A stretch of 64,000 nucleotides of DNA, taken from NCBI GenBank assembly GCA_945888325.1, contig CAMDAC010000009.1, positions 41,164-105,163 on the forward strand, read 5' to 3'. Position 1 is the first letter of the stretch, and each line of letters starts with the position of its first letter. This stretch comes from Candidatus Sulfopaludibacter sp. SbA3 (GTDB lineage Bacteria; Pseudomonadota; Alphaproteobacteria; Caulobacterales; Hyphomonadaceae). Shown in pieces: positions 26,582-34,627 of this stretch. Made by a program: the position numbers and the translations under genes. The notes under the pieces are model-generated. The model was not told where the DNA came from, did no database searches, and saw only the letters and a program-made list of their open reading frames with translations.

Positions 26582-28018
26582 ATGGCCGCAAAACTGTTCC
26601 GGGCCGCTGCCGCTGTCGCCGTTTCGGCCATGCTCGCTCTCGGCGCATCCGCGCAAGGCCTGATCCGCGACGCCGAAATCGAGCAAACGCTGCGCGAATG
26701 GACAGACCCCATCCTAGAAGTCGCCGGCCTCGTACCGGCTGACGTCGAACTCTATATCATCAATGATCCGTCGCTGAACGCGTTCGTGGCCAACGGACAG
26801 CGCATCCACCTGCACACCGGGCTGATCATCGAGGCCGAAAATGCCTCCCAAATCAAAGGCGTGATCGGCCACGAAACCTGCCATATCGCCTGCGGCCATA
26901 CCGTTGCCCGCACACGCGCGGCGTCCGTCGCGATGCGCCCGGCCCTCGTCTCCATCGGCCTCGGCATCCTCGCCATCGCTGCCGGAGAGCCCGGCGCCGG
27001 CGCCGCCCTGATCGGCAGCTCAGGCCAGTTCGCCGCCCTCAACTTCTACATCCACACCCGCTCCGAAGAAGCCGCCGCCGACGCAGCCGCGGTAAAATAC
27101 CTCGCAGCACTTGGCCAGTCGCCGGCGGGGATTGTCGAGTTTTTCGAGAATTTCCGGTACCAGGAAGTTCTCTCGGATGCTCGCCGCTATCCTTACTTCC
27201 GGGCGCACCCGCTGGCGTCGGACCGGATCCGCACCACGCGCGAGCTCGCCGAGGCGACGGGCCTGATGGACACTCCGCCTACGGAGCGTGAGCAGCGCCA
27301 GTACGAGATGATGCGCGCCAAGCTCGTGGGCTTCCTCGACTCACCGCTGAAGGTGCGCCGCGATTACCCGGCGACCGACAAGACCGCGCCGGCCCGCTAT
27401 GCCCGCGCCATTTCCGGTTTCCGCGCGTCCGATATCCAGACTGCGTTGACCGAGATCGACTCCCTGCTCGCCGAGGAACCGGAAAACCCATACTTCAACG
27501 AGCTGAAGGGCCAGATACTGTTCGAGAGCGGCCGCGCGGCGGACTCTGTCGAGCCGCACAAGCGCTCGCTCGAACTGCTGCCGGGCCAGCCACTGTTCCT
27601 GATCAACTACGCCCGCTCACTGAACGCCCGCAATGCCGACGGAGACACCGCCGCCGCAGAGACGGCGCTGCGTGACGCGCTCGTTGCCGAACCGGACAAC
27701 GCTTTCGCCTGGGCGCAGCTCGCCATCACGCTGGAACACCAGGACCGCCGCGCCGAAGCCCAGCTCGCTACCGCGGAGTCGGCCTACTGGGTCGGCGACA
27801 TTGTGCGCGCCAACGCCTTCGCAAAGCGGGCCGCCCAGACGCTCGACAAGTCCACGATCACGTATCGCCGCGCCGATGACATCATGCTGATCACCGACCC
27901 CAACAATCCAGACAACCGCGAGTTCTACGAACGCTATGGCCGCAAGCCTCGCCTGTCGCTTGAATCCTCGCAACGCCCTATGCCTTTTGGGGATTTTTCG
28001 TCTGCCAGCCGCCCGTAA
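26582..28018 (+). CDS. M48-family periplasmic metalloprotease with TPR domain, BepA-like
   Basis: A 478-aa exported zinc protease. Residues 1-25 are a Sec signal peptide (AMLALGASAQ); the zinc motif HETCH (His97, Glu98, His101) is followed by the helical region with the third ligand Glu in SEEAAADAAAVKYL. The C-terminal half (about 260-450) carries tetratricopeptide-like helices. This BepA/YfgC layout is known for outer-membrane protein quality control. ATG 26582 was preferred because GGAG lies 9 nt upstream; ATG 26567 is possible. A DsbA-like lipoprotein follows, which suits envelope protein folding and surveillance. Confidence 0.87.
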   Translation: MAAKLFRAAAAVAVSAMLALGASAQGLIRDAEIEQTLREWTDPILEVAGLVPADVELYIINDPSLNAFVANGQRIHLHTGLIIEAENASQIKGVIGHETCHIACGHTVARTRAASVAMRPALVSIGLGILAIAAGEPGAGAALIGSSGQFAALNFYIHTRSEEAAADAAAVKYLAALGQSPAGIVEFFENFRYQEVLSDARRYPYFRAHPLASDRIRTTRELAEATGLMDTPPTEREQRQYEMMRAKLVGFLDSPLKVRRDYPATDKTAPARYARAISGFRASDIQTALTEIDSLLAEEPENPYFNELKGQILFESGRAADSVEPHKRSLELLPGQPLFLINYARSLNARNADGDTAAAETALRDALVAEPDNAFAWAQLAITLEHQDRRAEAQLATAESAYWVGDIVRANAFAKRAAQTLDKSTITYRRADDIMLITDPNNPDNREFYERYGRKPRLSLESSQRPMPFGDFSSASRP

Positions 28019-28096
28019 CACCTGTGTGAGGATGGGTGGACTGAGGCGCGCGCTCGCCTATAGTCCGGTCAAATTCATTCACAGGACCGACGCCTC

Positions 28097-28846
28097 ATGA
28101 CGCCCCTCCTCCGAAAACCCTCGCTCGTCGTCGCAGTGACAGCTCTCGCCCTGCTGCCGGCCTGCGCGCAGCCCGGCGCTGGCGGCGCCAGCAAGTCGGA
28201 GATCGAGAAGATCGTCCGCGAATACATCCTCGAAAATCCGGAAATCATCGAGGAAGCGCTGATCTCGCTTTCGGAGAAAGAGAAAATTGCGCAAGCTGCC
28301 GCCGCCCAGGCCGCGATCGCCGCGAACGCCAGCGAGCTTTATGCCCATGCCGGCGACCATTCGATCGGCCCCGCCGACGCAAAGGTCACCGTCGTTGAGT
28401 TCTTCGACTACCGCTGCGGCTATTGCAAACGCTCGGTCGACTGGGTCCGCGCGTTGCCGGAAGAGTATGACGGCGAAGTCCGCGTCGTCTTCAAGGAACT
28501 TCCTATCTTCGGCGGCATCAGCGAAACTGCGGCCCTTGCCGCCCTTGCTGCGGGCAAGCAGGGCAAATACCTTGAGATGCACGTCGCCCTGATGGGCATC
28601 AAGTCGAACGACGATCTTACCGACGCCAACATTGATGCGGTCGCCAAGGCCGCCGGCATCAACGTTGCCAAGATGCGCGCCGACATGAAATCGACGGCCG
28701 TCCAGCAGCAGCTTGCAGACATGATGGTTCTTAGCCAGAACCTCGCGGTCGCCGGCACCCCCGGCTTCTTCATCGCAGACCAGTATATCGAAGGCGCGAA
28801 TATCCCGCTGATCGAATCTGCCATCGAGGACGCGCTGAAGAGCTGA
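28097..28846 (+). CDS. DsbA-family thiol oxidoreductase lipoprotein (Com1-like)
   Basis: A 249-aa periplasmic thioredoxin-fold protein. The lipoprotein signal ends at Cys23 (ALLPAC), followed by a helical N-terminal region (KSEIEKIVREYILENPEIIEEAL) seen in Com1/ScsC-type proteins. The active site is CGYC in FFDYRCGYCKR and the cis-Pro loop is GTPGFFI. It probably oxidises or isomerises disulfides of exported proteins. The gene is 78 bp downstream of the M48 protease gene on the same strand. Confidence 0.87.
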   Translation: MTPLLRKPSLVVAVTALALLPACAQPGAGGASKSEIEKIVREYILENPEIIEEALISLSEKEKIAQAAAAQAAIAANASELYAHAGDHSIGPADAKVTVVEFFDYRCGYCKRSVDWVRALPEEYDGEVRVVFKELPIFGGISETAALAALAAGKQGKYLEMHVALMGIKSNDDLTDANIDAVAKAAGINVAKMRADMKSTAVQQQLADMMVLSQNLAVAGTPGFFIADQYIEGANIPLIESAIEDALKS

Positions 28847-29138
28847 TCCCGGCGGCGGGCCTGAGTGTCATTGTCAGGGCTCGCGCCCGCCTGGAAAGGT
28901 CCACAAAGCATCTTGCATCCGCTTTACGCCTTCAAAACTGCGCTGACGGCGAGGAACCGTTTTCAAGCTTCCTGAACGCAGGTTCCCCGCACCGAACCCA
29001 GACTGCCGAGCCAGCCGGAACTGCTTATCCCGGCCTCCCGGCAGCACCCCAGAGCGGCGGCTGGACTGCGGCGGACCTCAGGTCAACGGCTGTCGGCGGG
29101 CAAGCGCCTGGAGCCGGGCGCTGATTTCAACGCGCCGG
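28847..29138. other. Intergenic stretch up to the IS element
   Basis: No gene or convincing signal is visible in these 292 bp. A reading frame continues from here across the IS junction into the truncated cyclase signal peptide, but it is Arg/Pro-rich, has no start codon close to the signal peptide and does not look like a coding N-terminus. The native start of the cyclase gene is therefore not recognisable. Confidence 0.4.
29136..29138. repeat. Target-site duplication CGG (left copy)
   Basis: CGG directly abuts the left terminal repeat; the right copy is at 30648-30650. A 3-bp duplication agrees with IS3-family insertion, though three bases alone can match by chance. Confidence 0.6.
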
Positions 29139-29209
29139 TGTCCGTCGTCAGGTATTTTGAGACAGAAGGCTGCCTGACTTAAGGAGGGTCTGGCGCATCT
29201 GGGTTTGAA

Positions 29210-30190
29210 TTAAGCAGCAGACTCGGCGTGCTGCAAGCGCCGAAGTTTCATCGTCCTCCTTTTGATTTTCTCACGTTCGAGCAGGATGGTCTGTCCCCGG
29301 CCGGTGTAGACGTCGGCTGGCGTAAGATTTTTCAGGCTCTCGTGATAGCGCTGATGGTTGTAGTGCGCGACGAAGGCATCGATCTGCGCTTCAAGATCTC
29401 CGGGCAGGAAGTAGTTCTCCAGCAGGATCCGGTTCTTCAAGGTTTGATGCCAGCGTTCGATCTTGCCCTGCGTCTGAGGGTGATATGGCGCGCCGCGCGT
29501 GTGCTTCATGCCTTTGTCGGCGAGATATTCGGCGAGGTCGCCGGAGATGTAGGATGGTCCGTTGTCTGACAGCAGGCGTGGGCGATGAACGACGTTGGCG
29601 GTTTCGAGCCCCGAAGCATCGAGCGCCAGCTTGAGCGTATCCTGCACATCACTCGCCGCCATGCCCGTGCAGAGCTTCCAGGCAATGATGTAGCGGGAGA
29701 AGTCATCCAGCACCGTGGAGAGGTAGAACCATCCCCAGCCTATGACCTTCAGATAGGTGAAGTCCGTCTGCCAGAGCTGGTTGGGTGCAGTGGTCTTGTC
29801 GCGGAACTCACTGGCGGCTTTCATCACGATGAAGGCCGGGCTGGTGATCAGGTCATGCGCCTTCAAAAGCCTGTAAACACTGGCTTCCGAGACGAAGTAA
29901 CGCTTCTCATCCGTGAACGTCACCGCCAGCTCCCGGGGCGAGAGTTCCGGCTGGTCGAGGGCCATTTCCAGAACCTGGTCACACACCTTCGCCGGGATGC
30001 GGTTCCAGACGCGGCCAGAGCCACCGCGCCGGTCTTCCAGCTCTGCCTCGCCGAACCTGCGATACAGGTCATACCAGCGATAGAAGGTCGGACGCGGTAC
30101 GCCGATCTGGTCGAGCGTCTTCTTCACCGGCTGGTGCGAGTTCTCGACCAGCCGGATGATCTCAAGCTTTTCGGATGCGGGGTATCTCAT
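29210..30190 (-). CDS. IS3-family transposase OrfB (DDE integrase domain)
   Basis: A 326-aa transposase subunit. The N-terminal half has HTH-like repeats (LDQIGVPRPTFYRWYDLYRRFGEAELEDR); the rve core carries all three acidic residues: Asp in WQTDFTYLKV, Asp in LLSDNGPSYIS, Glu in HPQTQGKIERWHQTLKN. It overlaps orfA by ATGA. It is normally made as an OrfAB fusion by -1 frameshifting; an A7 run lies upstream in orfA at 30219-30225. Full length, no internal damage. Confidence 0.92.
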   Translation of the reverse strand: MRYPASEKLEIIRLVENSHQPVKKTLDQIGVPRPTFYRWYDLYRRFGEAELEDRRGGSGRVWNRIPAKVCDQVLEMALDQPELSPRELAVTFTDEKRYFVSEASVYRLLKAHDLITSPAFIVMKAASEFRDKTTAPNQLWQTDFTYLKVIGWGWFYLSTVLDDFSRYIIAWKLCTGMAASDVQDTLKLALDASGLETANVVHRPRLLSDNGPSYISGDLAEYLADKGMKHTRGAPYHPQTQGKIERWHQTLKNRILLENYFLPGDLEAQIDAFVAHYNHQRYHESLKNLTPADVYTGRGQTILLEREKIKRRTMKLRRLQHAESAA

Positions 30191-30567
30191 TCTTCGGCGT
30201 CCCCATCCCCGATCACGCTTTTTTTCAGAATGCGGTTCTCAAGGGTCAGGTCCGCCACAACCTCCTTGAGATCGCGCATCTCACGCTTCAGGCCTGTCAC
30301 TTCGCCCGACGTCGCCTGGCGCTCCGTGTCGCCCGACAGCCGCTTCTTGCCGGCTTCGAGGAACTCCTTCGACCAGGTGTAATACAGCCCCTGGGCGATT
30401 CCCTCGCGCCGGCACAGCTCGGCAATCGAGTACTCGCCGCGTAGACCTTCAAGGACAATCCGGATCTTCTCCTCGGCTGAAAACTTCCGCCGGGTCTGAC
30501 GCTTGATTGCCTGTACATGCTTCTCGGCCGAAGACTCCTTCGGCCCGGATTTCTGTCTCATCTTCAC
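30187..30567 (-). CDS. IS3-family transposase OrfA (HTH subunit)
   Basis: A 126-aa DNA-binding subunit with an HTH_Tnp_1 domain (TRRKFSAEEKIRIVLEGLRGEYSIAELCRREGIAQGLYYTWSKEFLEAG) and a C-terminal leucine-zipper-like helix (LKREMRDLKEVVADLTLENRILKKS). Near its 3' end the codons AAA-AAA-A form an A7 run (30219-30225). A -1 slip there stays open and continues into orfB, as expected for a transframe OrfAB transposase. Confidence 0.9.
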   Translation of the reverse strand: MKMRQKSGPKESSAEKHVQAIKRQTRRKFSAEEKIRIVLEGLRGEYSIAELCRREGIAQGLYYTWSKEFLEAGKKRLSGDTERQATSGEVTGLKREMRDLKEVVADLTLENRILKKSVIGDGDAEE

Positions 30568-30649
30568 TCCTCGTATCAGTTACGATGAGCCAGAAATCCT
30601 CCTTAAGCAATTTTGCCGATCTGTCTCACAGTCGCTGACGGGGAACACG

Positions 30650-31579
30650 GCGCTAGTATTGCTTGGTGCATTTCTTGCGTCTCTCACGACGCACCCAATC
30701 TCAAGAACCCAGCACCCAGAACAAGGCTTGTGGGCGACATACTACAGAGATCTCGGGTCTGCGAAGTATGTTGATCTGACCCACACGATCACTCCGGCGA
30801 TCCCAGTATGGAAGGGATTTGGACCACCTGCCTTTGCACCCGCCAAATCGGCTTCCGAAGTTGCCGGGTTTACTTTTGTCAATGAAGAGTTTTCCTACGA
30901 GAAGCACGGCTTTGAGGCGACAAGCTATACTCTGAGTACTGATCAACTAGGCACGCAGCTGGATCCGCCTGCGCATTGGGCGCCAAACTACCCAGCGATA
31001 GACGAACTTCCTGCCACTTATACGCTTCGACCATTGGTCGTGATCAGCATCGCTGAACAAGTCAGGCAGGACTTTGGCTATTCACTGACCGTGCGAGACA
31101 TCCTGGATTTTGAAAACACGCATGGAAGAATCCCCGAAGGTTCAGTCGTGTTTGTACATTCCGGCTGGTCGGAAGAATGGCCGTCAGCTGCGCTGGCTCA
31201 GCGAACACCTTTTCCTGGCGTCAGCCTTTCAGCTTTGAAGCTGCTGCACCTTGAACGGAAGATCCTCTTTCACGGCCATGAGCCGCTCGACACCGATGCT
31301 TCACCGAACTTCGAAAGTGAAGCCTGGTTGATGCACAATGGCTACACACAGGCCGAAGGGGTGACCAACCTCGACAAAGTGCCTCCCACAGGCGCGCTCG
31401 TTGCTATCGGATTCCCCAAATTCGGAGGCGGCTTGGGCGGTTATGCGCGGTTTGTCGCCATCTGCCCTCCGGACTGGGGTCATGGGGTGACGATTGCAGA
31501 ATCAAGGGACGCACCGTTGCCACGTTATGAAAAGCCACTGGTTTATGATTCTGAAAAGGGCATGCGCGTGCGCCGCTAG
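30650..31579 (+). pseudogene. Cyclase-family hydrolase, 5' end removed by IS insertion
   Basis: About 309 codons of a kynurenine-formamidase/isatin-hydrolase-like cyclase-family protein. The readable part begins with a hydrophobic signal-peptide core (ALVLLGAFLASLTT) directly at the IS border and lacks a natural Met and N-region. The usual metal motif HxGTHxDxPxH appears as DQLGTQLDPPAHW, so two His ligands are replaced by Asp and Gln. Other family stretches are VVFVHSGWSE, KILFHGHEPLDTD and FPKFGGGLGGYARFVAICP. The frame stays open back into the IS to a TTG at 30503, so a chimeric product is possible. AT-richer than the flanking chromosome. Confidence 0.7.
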
Positions 31580-31772
31580 AGTGGGCCTACGCGCGAGTGA
31601 TCGGCTCAGAAACTCCGCCTCTATTCGTAAGGATAAATTGACCAGGCCAACTGAGCCACGGTCTAGGCTTCGGCCCTGAAAGTTACAGGTTGTCACAGAG
31701 TGCGCCAGGCAGGAAGCGAGACGCGATACGGCGCTCGGCGGAAGGTGTCGGACACATAAATCAGGCACATCG

Positions 31773-33125
31773 ATGGAAGACGCAGAAGCTAGGCTCTACA
31801 AACGCATCGCAGTGCGCATCCTGCCGCTATTGTTTGTTGGCTATGTTGTAGCGTTTCTGGACCGAGTGAATGTCGGCTTCGCAAAACTGCAGATGGCCGA
31901 AGACCTGGGGCTCAGTGATGCCGCTTACGGTCTGGGAGCCGGCATCTTTTTCCTTGGATACTGCCTGTTTGAGGTGCCCAGCAATCTTATCCTTACGCGC
32001 GTAGGGGCGAAGCGCTGGATGGCGCGGATCATGTTTACCTGGGGCATATTGTCGAGCCTGTTCATGTTCATCGGTGACTGGCGCTGGGGCTCATTCTCCG
32101 AGGCATTGGGCTTGAGTGATGCTGAGTTCAGCTTTTATTTTCTGCGCTTCTTGCTCGGCATCGCAGAGGCAGGCTTCTTCCCGGGTGTCATCCTCTACTT
32201 AACCTACTGGTTTCCGCGCAACCGGCAGGCCGGCGCGATCGCATTGTTCATGACTGCAGTCGGCGTATCCAGCGTCATTGGCTCCCCCTTATCCGGCGCC
32301 ATTCTGCAATTCTGTGATGGCTATCTGGGATGGCGCGGCTGGCAATGGCTATTCCTGATCGAGGGCTTGCCATCTATCATCATAGGCATCTTCTTCTTCC
32401 TGCTTCTTCCGGATCGGCCCGCCAAGGCGACCTGGCTTACCACTGAAGAGAAAGACCGCATTTCGCAGCTCATTGGCTCAACAGGCGAAGAGATAGCGCA
32501 AATGCCAGCCGGTAAGGCTTGGAGGGTATTTGGCAAAGGGAGACTCTGGGCCTTTTCGGGCGCCTACATTTGCAGCACGATTGCACTTTATGCCGTCTCG
32601 TTCTGGATGCCGACACTCGTTGCCCAGCTTGGGATCCCCAAAGGCGCCTATTTGCAGGTTGGGCTGCTCAGCATCATTCCCTGGGGAACGATGGCACTTA
32701 TTCAGGTCGCCTGGGCAAAAAGCTCTGACCGCATGAATGAAAGGCGCTGGCACAGCTTTGCAGGTTACCTACTTGCTGCTGGCGGTTTCATCCTTCTGGC
32801 GCTCACACCAGGTAACACGGTCGTGGGATTAACTGCGCTGACGATGATTACCACCGGTCTTGGCTGTGCAGTGGTGACGTTCTGGCCGCTTGTTCAGCCT
32901 TACATCACCGGCATCTCAGCAGCAGCGGCGATTGCCATGATTAACAGCGCAGGGGCATTCGGCGGTTATATAGGTCCCGTTCTGCTAGGCTTTGCCGGGG
33001 CAGGATCCCAGAATGGCGGCGCGATAATGTTGCTGCTGGCCTGCGTGCCGCTCTGCGGAGGTCTCATACTTCTGCTTGCCTCCAGCAACGGTCGTCAGGA
33101 GCAGACACCGCACGCACGGACCTGA
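31773..33125 (+). CDS. MFS transporter, anion:cation symporter (ACS) family
   Basis: A 450-aa inner-membrane carrier with 12 predicted helices. The ACS pattern is clear: RILPLLFVGYVVAFLDRVNVGFAKLQM at the start, GYCLFEVPSNLILTRVGAKRWMARIMFTWG between helices 2 and 3, and RFLLGIAEAGFFPGVILYLTYWFPRNRQAGAIALFM. Relatives take up organic anions such as phthalate, tartrate or nicotinate. It follows the truncated cyclase gene on the same strand, a common pairing in catabolic clusters; substrate unknown. No strong Shine-Dalgarno precedes ATG 31773. Confidence 0.88.
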   Translation: MEDAEARLYKRIAVRILPLLFVGYVVAFLDRVNVGFAKLQMAEDLGLSDAAYGLGAGIFFLGYCLFEVPSNLILTRVGAKRWMARIMFTWGILSSLFMFIGDWRWGSFSEALGLSDAEFSFYFLRFLLGIAEAGFFPGVILYLTYWFPRNRQAGAIALFMTAVGVSSVIGSPLSGAILQFCDGYLGWRGWQWLFLIEGLPSIIIGIFFFLLLPDRPAKATWLTTEEKDRISQLIGSTGEEIAQMPAGKAWRVFGKGRLWAFSGAYICSTIALYAVSFWMPTLVAQLGIPKGAYLQVGLLSIIPWGTMALIQVAWAKSSDRMNERRWHSFAGYLLAAGGFILLALTPGNTVVGLTALTMITTGLGCAVVTFWPLVQPYITGISAAAAIAMINSAGAFGGYIGPVLLGFAGAGSQNGGAIMLLLACVPLCGGLILLLASSNGRQEQTPHART

Positions 33126-33339
33126 ACAGTCTTGACCCACGCAGCCAGACGAAGGACACTTTCAGTCAAGCAGGAGCTGCAAGGCGTATCGGTAAACGCA
33201 TTGGGCTTTGGTTAACTGTCTATCGTCTCCAGCAGTGGCGGCGATGTAAACTGAGCCCGCAGCAAGTTCGTTGACCAGGATGGGAGCGATCCCTATTCAG
33301 AGCTACAAAATTTTTTGCTCAGAATACGGAGTGATTATA

Positions 33340-33792
33340 ATGCGCTGGCTGTTCGCTCATTCACGCTTGCTGCTTACCGCCTTGGTCACAATGACAATCT
33401 GCGATAATTCTTACGCGCAGCTCAAGGTTCCGTTTTCGCAAAGCGAAACAACGCTCGGGCAGCCCCTTTCCTACCCTGAGGGGACGCCGGTTATCAGTTC
33501 AAGCATACTAAAAATGGCCCCGGGCGCGCGAACTCCCCTGCATATCCACGATACAATCCTTCTCGCCTACATCCTGAACGGCGAGATTGAGGTTCACTAT
33601 GAAGGCGGCATTACCAAGACCTATCGCACAGGTGAGAGCGTTATCGAAGCGGTGAACCTTCCCCATTGGGGAAGAAATCCCGGAGATTCGGAAAACGAAA
33701 TTCTGCTCTATTTCCTTGGGACGAGCGACCGGCGGCTCACCATCGAACTTGGCTTCAGCAATTATCCGAACTCAAGTGACATCGCTGAGTAA
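33340..33792 (+). CDS. Exported cupin-domain protein
   Basis: A 150-aa protein with a signal peptide (RLLLTALVTMTICDNSYAQ) and a single cupin barrel: the metal-ligand region KMAPGARTPLHIHDTILLAYILNGEIEVHYEGG has the first cupin motif, and SVIEAVNLPHWGRNPGD supplies the second His. ATG 33340 was chosen because GGAG lies 9 nt upstream and it starts the signal peptide. Its 3' end overlaps that of the GNAT gene by 31 bp in convergent orientation. Probably periplasmic; ligand unknown. Confidence 0.75.
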   Translation: MRWLFAHSRLLLTALVTMTICDNSYAQLKVPFSQSETTLGQPLSYPEGTPVISSSILKMAPGARTPLHIHDTILLAYILNGEIEVHYEGGITKTYRTGESVIEAVNLPHWGRNPGDSENEILLYFLGTSDRRLTIELGFSNYPNSSDIAE

Positions 33793-34601
33793 AGTCGGCT
33801 GAAGTCAGTTTCAGGCTCTTTGCCTGAATACATTCGTGCGCAGCCAAAGGCCTCGCGAAAGCCCCATCGCCGGGCTGCCTCCAAGGCGGTGCCACATGTT
33901 TCGGGAATATCGATCTGAAACTGGACGCCCGGATGTCCGGCAAACATCGCGTCAGCAAGCGCCTCGAAGGCTTCTGACGTGTCCGCCAGCATCGGCCCGA
34001 TCTTTACACCGCGTGCAGCCGATCGAACGATGCCATATCCGTGCAGCACACCGCCCTTGCGTATGACCTCGAGATGGGTCGCCGGGGCTTCGAGCCATTC
34101 TCGCAGCAAGCCAGACCGGTCATAGCCTACAATCGCGCTGTCATACTCTGCCAGCTCCCCCGCCGAAGCGCCCCCCCCTTCAAGCCCAAGGGCGCGAGAG
34201 CGCGGCGGCGCGACGCCTTCGAATCTGTAGGTCCTGTAAGCGGTCTTGAACCCACCTCTTGAATAGAAATCCTCCATGTTGAAGACGCCGTCGAGGCCGA
34301 TCGCAGCATCGCCGCCCAGCCTGGCTTTAAGCATCTCGAGCCGGGTATGCCAAAGCCGCTTACCCAATCCTGCCCCCCGAAGCTCCGGACGCACAATAAA
34401 CAGACCCATAAAGCCAAAATCCGCGGAATGCCGGAAAATGCTGCCGCCGCCGGCGAGCACGTCTTCCGTATAGAGACCAATGAAAGCATCAGAGTCAGCC
34501 GCCCAGGCACAATCAAGATCGCAGTCGCCGGGATTCCACCCTTCACTGCTCGCCCACATGAATAGCTTGCGCGCGTCGTCCTTCGACATAGAGCGTATCA
34601 A
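33762..34601 (-). CDS. GNAT-family N-acetyltransferase, two-domain
   Basis: A 279-aa GNAT. The acetyl-CoA site is in the N-terminal domain: GFMGLFIVRPELRGAGLGKRLWHTRLEML (motif A, Q/RxxGxG/A form). A second domain (about 165-279) resembles the YitH/Acetyltransf_18 C-terminal region (GYGIVRSAARGVKIGPMLADTSEAFEALADAMFA). It begins 26 bp downstream of the EutB-EutC fusion stop on the same strand and probably shares its transcript, so the substrate could be an amine or amino compound handled in that pathway. That last point is inference. Confidence 0.8.
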   Translation of the reverse strand: MIRSMSKDDARKLFMWASSEGWNPGDCDLDCAWAADSDAFIGLYTEDVLAGGGSIFRHSADFGFMGLFIVRPELRGAGLGKRLWHTRLEMLKARLGGDAAIGLDGVFNMEDFYSRGGFKTAYRTYRFEGVAPPRSRALGLEGGGASAGELAEYDSAIVGYDRSGLLREWLEAPATHLEVIRKGGVLHGYGIVRSAARGVKIGPMLADTSEAFEALADAMFAGHPGVQFQIDIPETCGTALEAARRWGFREAFGCARMYSGKEPETDFSRLYSAMSLEFG

Positions 34602-34627
34602 AGCGTTTTCCTTTCACGTCATGATGA

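Larger units (their letters stand above)
29139..30647 (-). mobile_element. IS3-family insertion sequence, complete, 1509 bp
   Basis: The ends are imperfect 27-bp inverted repeats (29139-29165 and 30621-30647, 20 of 27 matching, both starting TG with GTCAG and TGAGACAG blocks), and similarity continues inward to a shared CTTAAGGAGG. The trinucleotide CGG flanks both ends (29136-29138 and 30648-30650), the 3-bp target duplication expected for IS3 elements. Inside, overlapping orfA and orfB read on the minus strand. The element looks intact and potentially active. Confidence 0.9.

Noticed and set aside
28847..29138. N-terminal exon of the cyclase gene left of the IS
   Set aside because: Joining the two flanks keeps a frame open, but the left part is Arg/Pro-rich without a usable start next to the signal peptide, so it cannot be supported as coding.
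31502..31768. 88-codon minus-strand frame between the cyclase and the MFS gene
   Set aside because: No ribosome-binding site and no family features; it overlaps the cyclase 3' end antisense.
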